This document shows, in pieces, positions 6,935-13,182 of a stretch of 13,182 nucleotides of DNA. Positions within the stretch are counted from its first letter, which is position 1. Each line of letters opens with the position of its first letter. The position numbers and the translations under genes were made by a program. The DNA is from an uncultured Alphaproteobacteria bacterium (lineage in GTDB: Bacteria; Pseudomonadota; Alphaproteobacteria; Caulobacterales; Parvularculaceae). The notes under the pieces are model-generated. The model saw nothing but the letters and a program-made list of their open reading frames with translations, searched no databases and was not told where the DNA came from. Location of the stretch: assembly GCA_938003575.1 (NCBI GenBank), contig CALKYG010000420.1, forward strand, positions 1 to 13,182. The letters run 5' to 3'.

Positions 6935-7546
6935 ATGTCCGAACCGAAAATGTCGGAAGCCGAAAGGCTCGAGGTCGAAATCATGGAGAAGGCGCAAAAG
7001 CTCGCCCTAATTCGCAAGTCGGAAACGCCCGTCGCGATCGACGATTACGTTCTCGAGACGCTGGCGGGGCAGACGATGCTGTCCAGTCTTTTCGCCGGGC
7101 GCGAGCGCATGCTTGTCATTCACAATATGGGGCAGGGCTGCCGCTATTGCACACTGTGGGCGGACGGGCTCAATGGCGTCTTGCCGCATCTTGAAGATGC
7201 GATGGGAGTTCTGCTTGTTTCGAAGGACCCGCCTGATGTCCAGCGTCGCTTAGCGCAGGACCGCGGCTGGGGCTTCCGCATGGCGAGCCATAGCGGCGGC
7301 GCCTATATGGCCGAGCAGTGCAAGATGATGGGCTACGACAATTGCCCGGGAGCTGTCGTTTATGAATTGCGCGCCGGCAGGATTTATCGCCGCGCCCGCA
7401 CAGGCTTTGGCCCTGGCGATCTTTATGCGCCAATCTGGCATCTGCTAGCTCTCGCCGGCATCGGCCAGGAGGAATGGACACCGCAATTCCATTACTGGCG
7501 ACGGCCTCAGCAGATGGAAGACGGCGGCAAGAATCTGAATGAATAA
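6935..7546 (+). CDS. DUF899 family thioredoxin-like protein
   Basis: A 203-residue cytoplasmic protein of the DUF899 family, which has a thioredoxin-like fold and no firmly established reaction. The core matches the family: MLVIHNMG (59-66), a CxxC at Cys69-Arg-Tyr-Cys72 followed by TLWADGLNG, then a conserved VSKDPP (95-100) and RGWGFRMASHSG (110-121). The CxxC suggests a redox role (inference). The N-terminus (1-30) is a charged helix. No signal peptide or membrane segment is seen. The ATG has a strong GGGAGG site at 6923-6928, 6 nt upstream. The stop overlaps the yidD start by 8 bp, so the two are probably translated from one message. Confidence 0.82.
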   Translation: MSEPKMSEAERLEVEIMEKAQKLALIRKSETPVAIDDYVLETLAGQTMLSSLFAGRERMLVIHNMGQGCRYCTLWADGLNGVLPHLEDAMGVLLVSKDPPDVQRRLAQDRGWGFRMASHSGGAYMAEQCKMMGYDNCPGAVVYELRAGRIYRRARTGFGPGDLYAPIWHLLALAGIGQEEWTPQFHYWRRPQQMEDGGKNLNE

Positions 7547-7877
7547 CGGAATCAAGGATCCTGAGTTCGCGCGCAACCCGTCGGTTCCCGCCCGAATCGC
7601 GCTCGGTGCGCTGTGGCTCTACAAGCGCTCGCTCTCGCCAGTGTTCTATATTTTCGGAGCCCGATGCAGGCATCTGCCGACGTGCTCGGACTATGCCGCG
7701 GGCGCCATTCGCCTCCATGGCGCACAAAAAGGCCTTTGGCTGTCCCTGTCACGGCTTTCGCGCTGCCACCCCTTCGGTTCGTACGGTTATGATCCCGTGC
7801 CGGATGATCTGCCGGATCATGGCTGGCGCCTCTGGCGTTACGGCGACTGGTCTTGGCGCGATCGGGGCGGTAATTAG
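7539..7877 (+). CDS. yidD: Membrane protein insertion efficiency factor YidD
   Basis: A 112-residue small protein of the YidD family, thought to assist the YidC insertase at the inner membrane. The signature is complete: YKRSLSP (28-34), CRHLPTCSDYA (43-53), KGLW (64-67), SRCHPFGS (74-81) and GYDPVPD (83-89). Cysteines 43, 49 and 76 are the conserved ones. The N-terminal amphipathic stretch, about 17-28, probably lies on the membrane surface. The start at 7539 overlaps the DUF899 gene by 8 bp and has no strong ribosome site, which suggests translational coupling. In many bacteria yidD is linked to rnpA-yidC; here it sits before thrS. A 78-bp spacer with no clear promoter or leader structure separates it from thrS. 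Confidence 0.94.
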   Translation: MNNGIKDPEFARNPSVPARIALGALWLYKRSLSPVFYIFGARCRHLPTCSDYAAGAIRLHGAQKGLWLSLSRLSRCHPFGSYGYDPVPDDLPDHGWRLWRYGDWSWRDRGGN

Positions 7878-7955
7878 CGTCCTAACCCCTTGTCGGGCTT
7901 GACGTTCCGCTCAAGGTCATGGAAGTCCAAGCCTCCTCAAGACTGGATGACGGAC

Positions 7956-9923
7956 ATGGTTGATATTACTTTCCCCGACGGCTCCGTCCGAAAATATGAC
8001 GGCGCGGTCACGGGAACCGACATCGCGGAATCGATTTCAAAATCGCTCGCTAAGAAAGCGATCGCGATGCGGGTTGACGGCGTTTTAACAGACCTCTTTC
8101 AGATAGTCGACCGTGACTCGAAGATCGAGATCGTCACGCGCGAAGACGGCGCCGATGCGCTCGACCTTATTCGACATGACGCCGCACATCTTCTTGCGCA
8201 GGCGGTCCAGGAGCTTTTTCCAGGGACGCAGGTGACGATCGGACCCAATATTGAAGACGGCTTCTTCTATGATTTTGCTCGCGACGAGCCGTTCTCGACC
8301 GACGATCTCGTCCGCATCGAAGGGCGCATGGCGGAGATCGTGGATGAGGACCGGCCGACCCGCGTGGAGATCTGGGAGCGCGGTCAGGCGATCGCGCATT
8401 TCAAGTCGATCGGCGAGACCTATAAAGCCGAGATCATAAGCGATCTTCCTCCTGGCGAGGCGGTGAAGATTTACTGGCACGGAGAATGGCACGATCTCTG
8501 CCGCGGCCCACATCTTCCGTCTACGAAGCATATCGGCAAGGCGTTCAAACTGATGAAAGTCGCCGGCGCCTATTGGCGAGGCGATCACAGAAATCCCGTG
8601 CTCCAACGCATTTATGGTACTGCATGGGCGAACGAAAAGGACTTGAAGGATTACCTCAATCGCATCGAGGAGGCGGAAAAGCGCGACCACCGGCGTCTCG
8701 GAAAAGAGCTCGACCTCTTTCATTTTCAGCAGGAGGCGCAAGGCTCCGTCTTCTGGCACCCGAAGGGATTCCTCGTTTGGCGTCAATTGGAAGCCTATAT
8801 TCGCCGCCGGCTCGACGATGATGGCTACGTTGAGGTTAAAACGCCGCAGCTTCTCGACTCAAAACTTTGGGAAATGTCGGGGCATTGGTCGAAGTTCCGT
8901 GACGGCATGTTTATCGTTCCGGACGAAATTCCGTCGACGGAGGAGGGGGAGCCGGTGCTCTCGGGTGATGCTGAGCTCATGGCCTTGAAGCCGATGAATT
9001 GTCCGGCGCACGTGCAGATATACAATCAGGGCATCAAGTCTTATCGCGATCTGCCGATCCGCATGGCGGAATTTGGCTGTTGTCATCGCAACGAAGCGCA
9101 CGGCGCGTTGCACGGCCTTCTGCGCGTACGCCAAATGACGCAGGACGATGCGCATATTTTTTGTCGGGAAGATCAAATCGACTTTGAGGTTGCAAAGTTT
9201 CTCGCACTTTTCAATCGTGTCTACTCGGACATGGGAATGACCAACATCAAATATAAACTGGCGACACGCCCGTCCGTGCGCGCGGGCGATGACGATGTCT
9301 GGGATCGGGCTGAATCAGCGCTTGCGAAAGCGCTAGCCCACGCCGGGGTTGATTTCGCTTATGCGATCGGCGACGGCGCCTTTTACGGACCGAAGCTTGA
9401 ATTTCATTTGACCGACGCAATCGGACGCACCTGGCAGGCAGGAACATTCCAACTGGATTACATTGTGCCGCAGCGTCTTGGGGCAACCTATATTGACGAG
9501 ACCGGCGCAAAAAAGACGCCAGTGTTGCTGCATCGCGCGGTCTTCGGCACGTTTGAGCGCTTTATCGGCCTCTTGCTTGAGAACTTTGCCGGCAAGCTGC
9601 CTTTTTGGCTTGCGCCGCAGCAGGTCATCGTGGCGACGATTACATCGGAGGCGGATCTCTATGCGCAGGAAGTAGTGCGCCTCCTAAGGGCGTCCGGCGT
9701 CCGGGCGGAAGCCGACCTCCGTAATGAGAAGATCAGCTACAAAGTGCGCGAGCATTCGCTCGCTAAGACGCCAGTCATTTTGGTCGTCGGCGCACGCGAA
9801 GCGCAGGAGCGAAAGGTTTCAGCGAGGCGTCTTGGCTGTGACAGGCAGGATTTGATCATGCTTGACGATGTGATCGACCAGTTGAAGAGCGAAGCGACGC
9901 CCCCAGACCTGCGCGGCTTTTAA
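7956..9923 (+). CDS. thrS: Threonyl-tRNA synthetase
   Basis: Charges tRNA-Thr with threonine in the cytoplasm. The product is 655 residues in four parts. An N-terminal TGS domain covers 1 to about 62. The editing domain has HDAAH (74-78) and D180, C182 and H186, which clear mischarged serine. The class II catalytic core carries the zinc ligands Cys349, His400 and His526; their spacing (51 and 126) equals that of E. coli Cys334, His385 and His511. A C-terminal anticodon-binding domain runs from about 549. The frame is open upstream to a TTG at 7890, but homology begins at [10 protein letters not shown], so I chose the ATG at 7956; an ATG at 7947 is nearly as good. Ribosome sites are weak for both. 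A TTGACG at 7899-7904 could be a -35, but no matching -10 is clear. No leader terminator or T-box is seen. Confidence 0.98.
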   Translation: MVDITFPDGSVRKYDGAVTGTDIAESISKSLAKKAIAMRVDGVLTDLFQIVDRDSKIEIVTREDGADALDLIRHDAAHLLAQAVQELFPGTQVTIGPNIEDGFFYDFARDEPFSTDDLVRIEGRMAEIVDEDRPTRVEIWERGQAIAHFKSIGETYKAEIISDLPPGEAVKIYWHGEWHDLCRGPHLPSTKHIGKAFKLMKVAGAYWRGDHRNPVLQRIYGTAWANEKDLKDYLNRIEEAEKRDHRRLGKELDLFHFQQEAQGSVFWHPKGFLVWRQLEAYIRRRLDDDGYVEVKTPQLLDSKLWEMSGHWSKFRDGMFIVPDEIPSTEEGEPVLSGDAELMALKPMNCPAHVQIYNQGIKSYRDLPIRMAEFGCCHRNEAHGALHGLLRVRQMTQDDAHIFCREDQIDFEVAKFLALFNRVYSDMGMTNIKYKLATRPSVRAGDDDVWDRAESALAKALAHAGVDFAYAIGDGAFYGPKLEFHLTDAIGRTWQAGTFQLDYIVPQRLGATYIDETGAKKTPVLLHRAVFGTFERFIGLLLENFAGKLPFWLAPQQVIVATITSEADLYAQEVVRLLRASGVRAEADLRNEKISYKVREHSLAKTPVILVVGAREAQERKVSARRLGCDRQDLIMLDDVIDQLKSEATPPDLRGF

Positions 9924-9925
9924 AC

Positions 9926-11191
9926 TTGTCGTCGCACACGTCGCCAGTTGATCGGGTGGTCGACATAACTTTCGCCATTGCTATGGCGGGAATCGCTTGG
10001 CTCGCCATATTCGGCCATCGGGGTGTCGCGCCCTGTGTCGGGTTGATGGCGCTGGCCGTCGCATGCCGCAGAGATATTTGGGTGACGGGCGCTTCTCTGA
10101 TGGCGCAGACAGGTGTCTTCCGCGATCCGCTTGTGCTCGCCGCATGCGCGTTTTTCTTACTGACGGTCTGGATTGCGATTACCGGATTATGGACGCCGAC
10201 GCCGGGCGCCGAATGGCTCGGCCTCACATTGGCATCCGCAGCGCTCGCCGGCGGCGCCCTCGTCTTTGAAGCGACGCACGCATCGCCCCGCCGGTCGGCG
10301 GCGCTGGCGGGTGGATTCGCCCTGATGGTCGCGGCGGCGAGCGCCGCCTTGCTTTTTGAGGGCGTGAGCGGCGGATACCTTCGCGAAATAACACCTCCGA
10401 CGGATAATTCATATTTGCGCTGGAAGGACATGACGTCGCTCGGGCGCGGCGTAACGGCGATCGCGCCGCTGGTCTTTCCGGCTGCTTCAATTATCCGCCG
10501 CTTGACCGGGTCCTGGTTGATTGCATTCGCGCCGGCGCTCGCACTCTTGATCGCTGCTTTGCACTTTTCAATTTTTGCAAACGTCGCTGGGCTGGTTTTC
10601 GCGGGGGCCGCCTTTGCTTTCGCGATCTCTTTTCCTCGCATGGGCCTGGCGCTTACTTCGGGGCTGATACTTGCGGCATTGCTTACCGCGCCGTTTGCCG
10701 CTGTTGCGATCCCCGCTGACACAGTCCTTGACTGGAAGTTTGGCGAGCTTCCGCCGTCATGGGCGCAACGCCTCGTCGTGTGGCGTGAGGCTGGCTCGGC
10801 AGCTCTGCAGGATTGCTTTCCATTCGGTTGCGGCGCCGATTACGCGCGCGCGCTCAGCCAAAGCGGCGAGATGATTCAAATTCCAAATTGGCCGGTTGCG
10901 CTCCAGTCGATGCCGACACACCCGCACAACGTATTTTTGCAAGTGTGGCTGGAGCTTGGAATACCGGGCGTCATCGCATTGTTTACGTCGATCGCGATGG
11001 GATTCGCGACGCTCCTCGAAGCAAGACTCGACAGATCGACGGTTGCGGCGATTTGTGCTTCTGCGGCAGTTTGTTTCATTTCTGTAATGTTTGAAGCCAG
11101 TATCTGGCAAGCGTGGCGCCTCGCGGTTTTCGCACTTGCAGCGTTCGCCGCCGCTGTGTCAAATGCCTTTTGCAAGTCGAGCAGGCGCTAA
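9926..11191 (+). CDS. O-antigen ligase/polymerase family membrane protein
   Basis: An inner-membrane protein of about 421 residues with many hydrophobic segments (roughly 12-47, 68-90, 96-116, 123-145, 174-190, 196-235, 240-263, 346-362, 374-412). The O-antigen ligase/Wzy_C signature lies near the C-terminal end, in the predicted periplasmic loop: RLVVWREAG (282-290), a HPHN-V-F-L-Q-V-W-L-E-L-G-I-P-G run at 332-347 that includes the functional histidine. Members either join O-antigen to lipid A-core (WaaL) or polymerise repeat units (Wzy); sequence alone cannot decide. The longest start is a TTG at 9926, only 2 bp after the thrS stop; a GTG at 9956 and an ATG at 9983 are alternatives. None has a clear ribosome site, so coupling to thrS translation is possible. 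A glycosyltransferase gene follows at 42 bp. Confidence 0.85.
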   Translation: MSSHTSPVDRVVDITFAIAMAGIAWLAIFGHRGVAPCVGLMALAVACRRDIWVTGASLMAQTGVFRDPLVLAACAFFLLTVWIAITGLWTPTPGAEWLGLTLASAALAGGALVFEATHASPRRSAALAGGFALMVAAASAALLFEGVSGGYLREITPPTDNSYLRWKDMTSLGRGVTAIAPLVFPAASIIRRLTGSWLIAFAPALALLIAALHFSIFANVAGLVFAGAAFAFAISFPRMGLALTSGLILAALLTAPFAAVAIPADTVLDWKFGELPPSWAQRLVVWREAGSAALQDCFPFGCGADYARALSQSGEMIQIPNWPVALQSMPTHPHNVFLQVWLELGIPGVIALFTSIAMGFATLLEARLDRSTVAAICASAAVCFISVMFEASIWQAWRLAVFALAAFAAAVSNAFCKSSRR

Positions 11192-11214
11192 GCCTGTGCG
11201 CTATATGAGCGCCT
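11183..11214 (+). other. Pair of mutually exclusive hairpins before the glycosyltransferase gene
   Basis: AGGCGCT at 11183-11189 can pair with AGCGCCT at 11208-11214. Alternatively GCGCT at 11198-11202 can pair with AGCGC at 11208-11212 across a 5-nt loop. The two share the right arm and so exclude each other. The tail AAAAGA has no T run, so this is not a standard terminator. It could slow ribosomes or shape expression of the next gene, or be chance in GC-rich DNA. Confidence 0.25.
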
Positions 11215-11233
11215 AAAAGAAGACGGGAAGCTT

Positions 11234-12211
11234 ATGACCAGCATATCGAGCGTGGGCTCGATCTCAGCGGTTGTCGTCACGTTCCATACCGGTTCGGTTC
11301 TTGCGCGGTGTCTCGACGCACTGAGGCTCCAGGAGGGCATCGAAGAAATAATCTTGGTCGACAATGGGAATCCGCCGGGGGTGGTCGACGCGGCGATTGG
11401 TCCGGATACCGGCGCGCCGACGGTGCGACGCATTGACGGACATGGAAATATCGGGTTCGCCGCTGCATGCAATCTTGGCGCGCGGGCCGCGTCAGGGGAT
11501 TTGCTGCTCTTTATTAACCCGGACGCCATTATGGCGCCGGGAGGGGCGATAGCTCTTGCGCGAGACGGACTGGCGCGCGGCGGCTCATGGCTGCTGGGTG
11601 CGAAAGTCATTGATCCCGACGGCGCCGAGCAACGTGGATCTCGTCGTGCGACTCTCACGCCGTGGCGTGCGTTCGTAGAGGCGACCAAGCTTTACAGACT
11701 TGCGCCCCGGCATCCCTATTTTCGCCGGTTCAATCTTCATGACGAGCCATGCCCGAAAGATGTTATCCCGGTGCCGGTCATATCCGGCGCCTGTTTCATG
11801 ACGCCAAAAAGCGAATACTGGTCGATCGGCGGAATGGACGAACGGTATTTCCTCCATTTTGAAGATGTCGATTTTTGCCTGCGCTTTGCAAAAGCTGGCG
11901 GAGCCATCTATTTCGATCCGAACGTATCGATCCTCCATTTCAAAAGTTCGAGTGAAGTCGATCCGATTTTTATCGACATGCGTAAGACATCGAGCATATT
12001 GAGATATTTCCGGACGCATTTCTCCGAGCTATACCCGGCGCCATTCATGTGGCTCGTGACAGCAGTCCTATGGACGCAATTTGGCCTCGCAGCTTTCGCC
12101 AGAATTGCGGTGCGCACATTCAGGCCCGCCCGCCGAACTGCCGCGGACCGCGTCGCAATCGAACCACTTCACAACTATGGCGCGACTGGATCCCCAACTT
12201 CAAAAAGGTAA
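11234..12211 (+). CDS. Family 2 glycosyltransferase, WbbL/rhamnosyltransferase-like
   Basis: A 325-residue GT-A glycosyltransferase of the O-antigen rhamnosyltransferase-like group. It has an N-terminal SAVVVTFHTG (11-20), ILVDNG (40-45), a GNIGFAAACNLG segment (71-82), the DxD-equivalent FINPDA at 93-98, and the group's typical GGMDERYFLHFEDVDF at 199-214 with the probable catalytic ED/VD acids. The C-terminal 260-295 is hydrophobic and probably touches the inner membrane. It most likely adds a sugar to a lipid-linked or LPS acceptor; donor and acceptor are unknown. The ATG has GGGA at 11225-11228, 5 nt upstream. It follows the O-antigen-ligase-like gene by 42 bp, fitting a joint surface-polysaccharide role. 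The last 12 codons overlap the convergent transferase gene at 12175. Confidence 0.9.
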   Translation: MTSISSVGSISAVVVTFHTGSVLARCLDALRLQEGIEEIILVDNGNPPGVVDAAIGPDTGAPTVRRIDGHGNIGFAAACNLGARAASGDLLLFINPDAIMAPGGAIALARDGLARGGSWLLGAKVIDPDGAEQRGSRRATLTPWRAFVEATKLYRLAPRHPYFRRFNLHDEPCPKDVIPVPVISGACFMTPKSEYWSIGGMDERYFLHFEDVDFCLRFAKAGGAIYFDPNVSILHFKSSSEVDPIFIDMRKTSSILRYFRTHFSELYPAPFMWLVTAVLWTQFGLAAFARIAVRTFRPARRTAADRVAIEPLHNYGATGSPTSKR

Positions 12212-13182
12212 AGTGTTCGTCTGCGAGAAGGGCCTGTCGCGGCCGAAATCTCGCCGATCGGCGAGATTCGCCTGAACCCCTCTTGCACGTATAGCGCGTC
12301 CGCGCGTTCGCTGACATAGAGAACACGGCGGTGGCGCGCAGGATCGAACGGATGGAAAGCCTCGAAATGGCTGTCGATCGATCGGTTAGAGTTCCATGCG
12401 ACAACCGGTCTTCCAGCCCTTGCATAATAGACGAGTTCACCGCTGACTTCTCGGTCATCCGTCATGATGACGTCATAGCTGGTGCTGCGATCGGCGATCT
12501 GTGCGCCGATCCCCTCCCAACCGCGCAGCCGCTTGAACGCAGCTGATGCGCCGATGGAATCGGCAATCGGCGCGTTGACGAAAGCAACGAGAAAGCCCGC
12601 ACCTATCGCTGCATTAAGCGCAACGCTGAATTTCATGGCCGGAAGAGCTTTAGCCTCACCACGGACAAAAATCGCCGCAAGCGTCGTCAGCGACGGGTAA
12701 GCAACCGCCGCCCAGTTTCCATGCGCTCGCGATATGAACGATTGCACAGTCACTATCGCGAGGGCGGGAAGCGCAAACGCCAAAAGCGGCCTCACTGCAT
12801 TGCGCATAGCGGCGTCGGGCGTCCGGACGCTAAAACGCGCGGCCGCCAGGATAATGATCAGAAATAGAGGACCGGCGACGCCGATTTGAGCGCCGAGGAA
12901 TTCCAGAAGCCGGTCGGGGTGCCCGGCGTCGCCGCCCCAGTTTGCGTTGGCGGCGGTATGTGAAATCGTCTGAAATCCGTTTTGCGAGTTCCACCAGATA
13001 TTGGGGGCCAATACTAAAAGCGCGACAACGCATGCAAGCGCAATATTGACGGCGCCGCAAGCGCGCCAACGGGTCGGCGCGGCTGCAAGAGCGAACGCCG
13101 CACCCAGAATGAAATAGATCATCGCATACTTCGATAGGAACCCGAAGCCGATCGCTAGGCCGAGTAGAAGCGCCGGAATCGT
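12175..13182 (-). CDS. ArnT/PMT-like membrane glycosyltransferase, C-terminal part (5' end outside window)
   Basis: The frame is open from the right edge of the window to the TAG at 12175-12177 and gives 335 residues. It is a polytopic inner-membrane protein with hydrophobic spans near residues 1-36, 44-65, 99-117, 130-150 and 185-205, then a soluble periplasmic C-terminal part of about 130 residues. The segment GLAIGFGFLSKYAM near the edge and LAPNIWWNSQNGFQTI, followed by an H-T, are typical of GT39/GT83-type transferases, which use lipid-linked sugars to modify lipid A, proteins or other surface targets. The N-terminal catalytic acids are outside the window. An internal ATG at 13120-13122 is not the likely start, since related sequence continues to the edge. 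The 3' end overlaps the convergent family 2 glycosyltransferase by 37 bp. Confidence 0.85.
   Translation of the reverse strand, partial: TIPALLLGLAIGFGFLSKYAMIYFILGAAFALAAAPTRWRACGAVNIALACVVALLVLAPNIWWNSQNGFQTISHTAANANWGGDAGHPDRLLEFLGAQIGVAGPLFLIIILAAARFSVRTPDAAMRNAVRPLLAFALPALAIVTVQSFISRAHGNWAAVAYPSLTTLAAIFVRGEAKALPAMKFSVALNAAIGAGFLVAFVNAPIADSIGASAAFKRLRGWEGIGAQIADRSTSYDVIMTDDREVSGELVYYARAGRPVVAWNSNRSIDSHFEAFHPFDPARHRRVLYVSERADALYVQEGFRRISPIGEISAATGPSRRRTLYLFEVGDPVAP

Noticed and set aside
7170..7727. 185-residue minus-strand reading frame over DUF899 and yidD
   Set aside because: It is arginine- and serine-rich, with no motif, and covers two plus-strand genes with clear family signatures and a strong ribosome site.
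7899..7927. Promoter for thrS at TTGACG
   Set aside because: The -35-like hexamer is good, but the place 16-18 bp downstream (GGAAGT, GAAGTC) does not resemble a -10, so I did not list it.
7890..7955. Upstream TTG extension of thrS
   Set aside because: The added residues are not family-like. With the ATG at 7956 the editing-site residues fall at or within one position of the E. coli numbering (H74, H78, C182, H186), which supports the shorter start.
8085..8786. 233-residue minus-strand reading frame opposite thrS
   Set aside because: It lies wholly inside the well-conserved thrS gene on the other strand and shows no recognisable motif.
9856..10722. 288-residue minus-strand reading frame opposite the O-antigen-ligase gene
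   Set aside because: Low-complexity alanine/serine/lysine composition is the mirror of membrane-protein codons. The plus strand carries the ligase signature and membrane spans.
1..13182. Mobile elements, CRISPR arrays, tRNA or rRNA genes, phage or defence systems
   Set aside because: I looked for long direct or inverted repeats, transposase or integrase motifs, spaced short repeats and tRNA-like cloverleafs, and saw none. The content and gene spacing fit a normal chromosome.

Overview
The window looks like an ordinary, gene-dense piece of an alphaproteobacterial chromosome. Base composition is GC-rich. The evidence for the class is a divergent pair of a short-chain acyl-CoA-type regulator (XRE, ImmA/IrrE-like and ScfR_C domains) with isocitrate lyase, plus homologues typical of Hyphomonadaceae, Caulobacterales or Parvularculales-like bacteria. 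I cannot name a genus. I see no tRNA, rRNA, CRISPR array, insertion sequence or phage gene. No stretch longer than about 220 bases lacks a gene.

Layout: The left edge holds the 3' end of a class-I-type polyphosphate kinase 2 gene (+). Converging on it from the right is a minus-strand series, read right to left: the ScfR/RamB-type regulator, a WaaE/KdtX-like family 2 glycosyltransferase, and an FkbM-type methyltransferase. The gaps are 28 bp and then a GTGA start/stop overlap. Divergent from the regulator across a 216-bp AT-rich spacer is aceA (+), which ends at a near-perfect hairpin terminator. Next come two minus-strand genes for exported proteins: a small Sel1-like protein with a TTG start and a GlpQ-type glycerophosphodiester phosphodiesterase that looks like a lipoprotein. 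Divergent from glpQ is a plus-strand run: a DUF899 thioredoxin-like protein, yidD (8-bp overlap), thrS, an O-antigen-ligase-family membrane protein (starting 2 bp after thrS) and a WbbL-like family 2 glycosyltransferase. The right edge is a convergent, 5'-truncated ArnT/PMT-like membrane glycosyltransferase.

How the genes fit together: Two themes are interleaved. One is central carbon and phosphate metabolism: PPK2, the glyoxylate-shunt enzyme AceA with its probable regulator, and GlpQ. The other is cell-surface glycan assembly: two family 2 glycosyltransferases, FkbM, an O-antigen ligase or polymerase, and a GT39/83-like transferase. Housekeeping genes (yidD, thrS) sit between. The regulator and LPS-type genes could be co-transcribed, and thrS and the ligase gene are nearly abutting; both links are inferred from spacing only.

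I did not find a convincing undescribed system. The points most worth checking are a candidate operator between the regulator and aceA, a possible frameshift in the tail of the Sel1-like gene, convergent gene overlaps at both ends, and the linkage of surface-glycan genes to the glyoxylate regulator and to thrS.
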